From JAWLBY01 sp041687455 (GTDB lineage Bacteria > Pseudomonadota > Gammaproteobacteria > Xanthomonadales > Xanthomonadaceae): a stretch of 64,000 bases of DNA. The DNA lies in contig JAWLBY010000015.1 of NCBI GenBank assembly GCA_041687455.1, positions 1 to 64,000 of the forward strand. Reading direction: 5' to 3'. Numbering within the stretch: position 1 is the first letter of the stretch; every line of letters begins with the position of its first letter. The notes below the pieces were generated by a model. It did no database searches, had not been told where the DNA came from, and was given only the letters and a program-made list of their open reading frames with translations. Made by a program: the position numbers and the translations under genes. Positions 63,801 to 64,000 of this stretch are shown in pieces.

Positions 63801-63976
63801 TCCTGGCCGGGCTGCTGCCGATCATGATCGGAGCCGGTGCCGGTTCCGAGGTGATGCAAAGGATCGCCGCACCGATGATCGGCGGCATGCTGACGGCACC
63901 GCTGCTGTCGATGCTGGTGATGCCGGCAACCTTCCTGCTGCTGGAGCGCAGGCGGCTGCGCAATGCACGCCGATGA
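60839..63976 (+). CDS. cusA: Cu(I)/Ag(I) efflux RND transporter CusA
   Basis: Inner-membrane proton-driven pump that exports Cu(I)/Ag(I) across the outer membrane. The 1045-residue protein has the HME-RND N-terminus (PLDALPDLSDTQVILRTEWA), twelve membrane segments and two periplasmic loops. The three methionines of the copper site are present at 572 (TLLYMPTALPG), 622 (APLEMFETT) and 671 (RNRIDMLATGIKSP), with spacing 50 and 49 as in E. coli CusA. SLGGIAIAIGAMVDAAVVMI holds the proton-relay Asp, and RVRPKAMTVATILAGLLPI is conserved. Copper/silver is therefore favoured over zinc, cobalt or cadmium. Confidence 0.95.
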   Translation: MIATLIRASVHHRMPVLMAAVLLAAWGLWSLRATPLDALPDLSDTQVILRTEWAGQPPQIVEDQVTFPLASTMLSVPGVRAVRGFSFFGDSFVYVLFDDDTDLYWARSRVLEYLSQARERLPDGISPSLGPDATGLGWIYQYALVDRSGRHDLGQLRALQDWFLRYELLTVPDVSEVATIGGMVRAWQITPDPTALAAHAVSIEQIVQAVRSANGAAGGGAIEQGEAELMLRVEGYLREREAFERVPVATTDDGTPLLLGELATVSRGPTFRRGIAELDGEGEVVGGVIVLRSGRDALSAIRAVEARIAALRNSLPDGVEIVTTYDRSELILAAVHNLGRKLAEEFIVVALVCALFLWHLRSALVAVVTLPLGVLVAFIVMHAQGVSANLMSLGGIAIAIGAMVDAAVVMIENGHKHLERWHAEHGGEPDSPTRWRLLTDAAVEVGPALFMSLLVITLSFLPVFALQAQEGRLFSPLAYTKTYAMAASAGLAVTLIPVLMGYLVRGRIRPETRNPLNRLLIAGYRPLLEGVLRHPRLTLLGALLLVLATLLPLSRLGSEFMPALDEGTLLYMPTALPGLSAGKAAELLQQTDRMIRSVPEVAHVFGKAGRADSATDPAPLEMFETTITFRPRNEWRPGMTMATLRDELDRAVQVPGLSNLWIPPIRNRIDMLATGIKSPIGAKVLGADPVVIERITQQIEAVARTVPGVASAIAERPASGRYLDIAIDRAQAARYGFTQRELQALISAAVGGEPIDVSIDGRERYPILLRYPRDLRDSVAALEALPLVSSGGALLTLGQLATIDVTGGPPMLRSEGGRLVGYVFIDVAERDIGSAVADLRQAVAAQIALPPGHAIAWSGQYEYLQRAQQRLSLAVPAVLAIIFVLIYLVFDRAAEAWLVMSSLPLALLGGIWLIWWLGHAVSVATLIGFVALAGVAAEFGIVMLLYLRQAWQRRLATDPAADEAALRDAVLEGAVLRVRPKAMTVATILAGLLPIMIGAGAGSEVMQRIAAPMIGGMLTAPLLSMLVMPATFLLLERRRLRNARR

Positions 63977-64000
63977 CGCCGATCCGAATCTCGCAGCTTC

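Overview
The window is GC-rich chromosomal DNA from a flagellated gammaproteobacterium, most likely a member of the Xanthomonadales/Lysobacterales. Four things point there. The gene orders surE-pcm-yqaA-nlpD and ispF-ispD-ftsB-eno-kdsA-pyrG are typical of that group. So is the single flagellar block flgN-flgM-flgA-cheV-flgBCDEFGHIJKL with sigma-54 and sigma-28 promoters. The intergenic spaces carry REP-type palindromes of the GTAGGAG-GCTTCAGC kind and degenerate GGGATTC words, both familiar from xanthomonads. No rRNA, tRNA, CRISPR array, prophage, transposase or secretion cluster was recognised. Species cannot be named from sequence alone.

Layout. Positions 1-11000 hold housekeeping genes, mostly on the minus strand: nlpD, yqaA, pcm, surE (stress survival and cell-wall amidase activation), an Smr nuclease, a small lipoprotein, truD, ispF/ispD (isoprenoids), ftsB (division), eno, kdsA (LPS Kdo) and pyrG (CTP). 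At 10920-11595 lies a three-copy tandem array of about 220 bp units, each with a REPIN, which has copied the pyrG start region. parE follows, then a catabolic group (hutG-like, dadA-like, DUF418). Positions 17325-30736 are the flagellar rod, hook and junction genes plus the anti-sigma factor flgM, the chaperone flgN, the P-ring chaperone flgA and cheV. Five promoters can be read directly: sigma-54 at flgA, flgB and flgF, and sigma-28 at flgM and cheV.

Positions 30720-48455 are mixed: cca, an NDUFA9-like epimerase, slt, a TauE/SafE permease, a large TonB-dependent receptor ended by a strong terminator, an EEP-family hydrolase, two dsbA paralogues with cytochrome c4 and divergent engB, arsR, trxC, a DUF6159 membrane protein, a MidA-type methyltransferase, rsmC and rsuA. 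A direct REP array separates rsuA from a convergent MscS channel. Positions 50200-55278 carry a pterin group (folM/PTR1-like, a divergent folK-like gene, folB) joined to tsaD, then rpsU, yqeY, rlmM and a Nudix hydrolase. Then comes an unusual two-gene unit, a FemAB/GNAT-like acyltransferase overlapping a divergent proline-dehydrogenase-like flavoenzyme. The window closes with a Cys/His-rich secreted protein and a complete Cu(I)/Ag(I) RND efflux system (CusC-, CusB- and CusA-like).

No wholly new system was found. The strongest novel signals concern repeats: REP elements with compensatory stem changes, a REPIN inserted in frame into the flgJ inter-domain linker, a palindromic repeat forming part of the FlgH N-terminus, and the pyrG-capturing array. 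After these come the acyltransferase/PRODH-like pair, the FolK-like protein with an altered signature, a possibly leaderless cheV transcript and the His-rich tail of the CusB-like adaptor.
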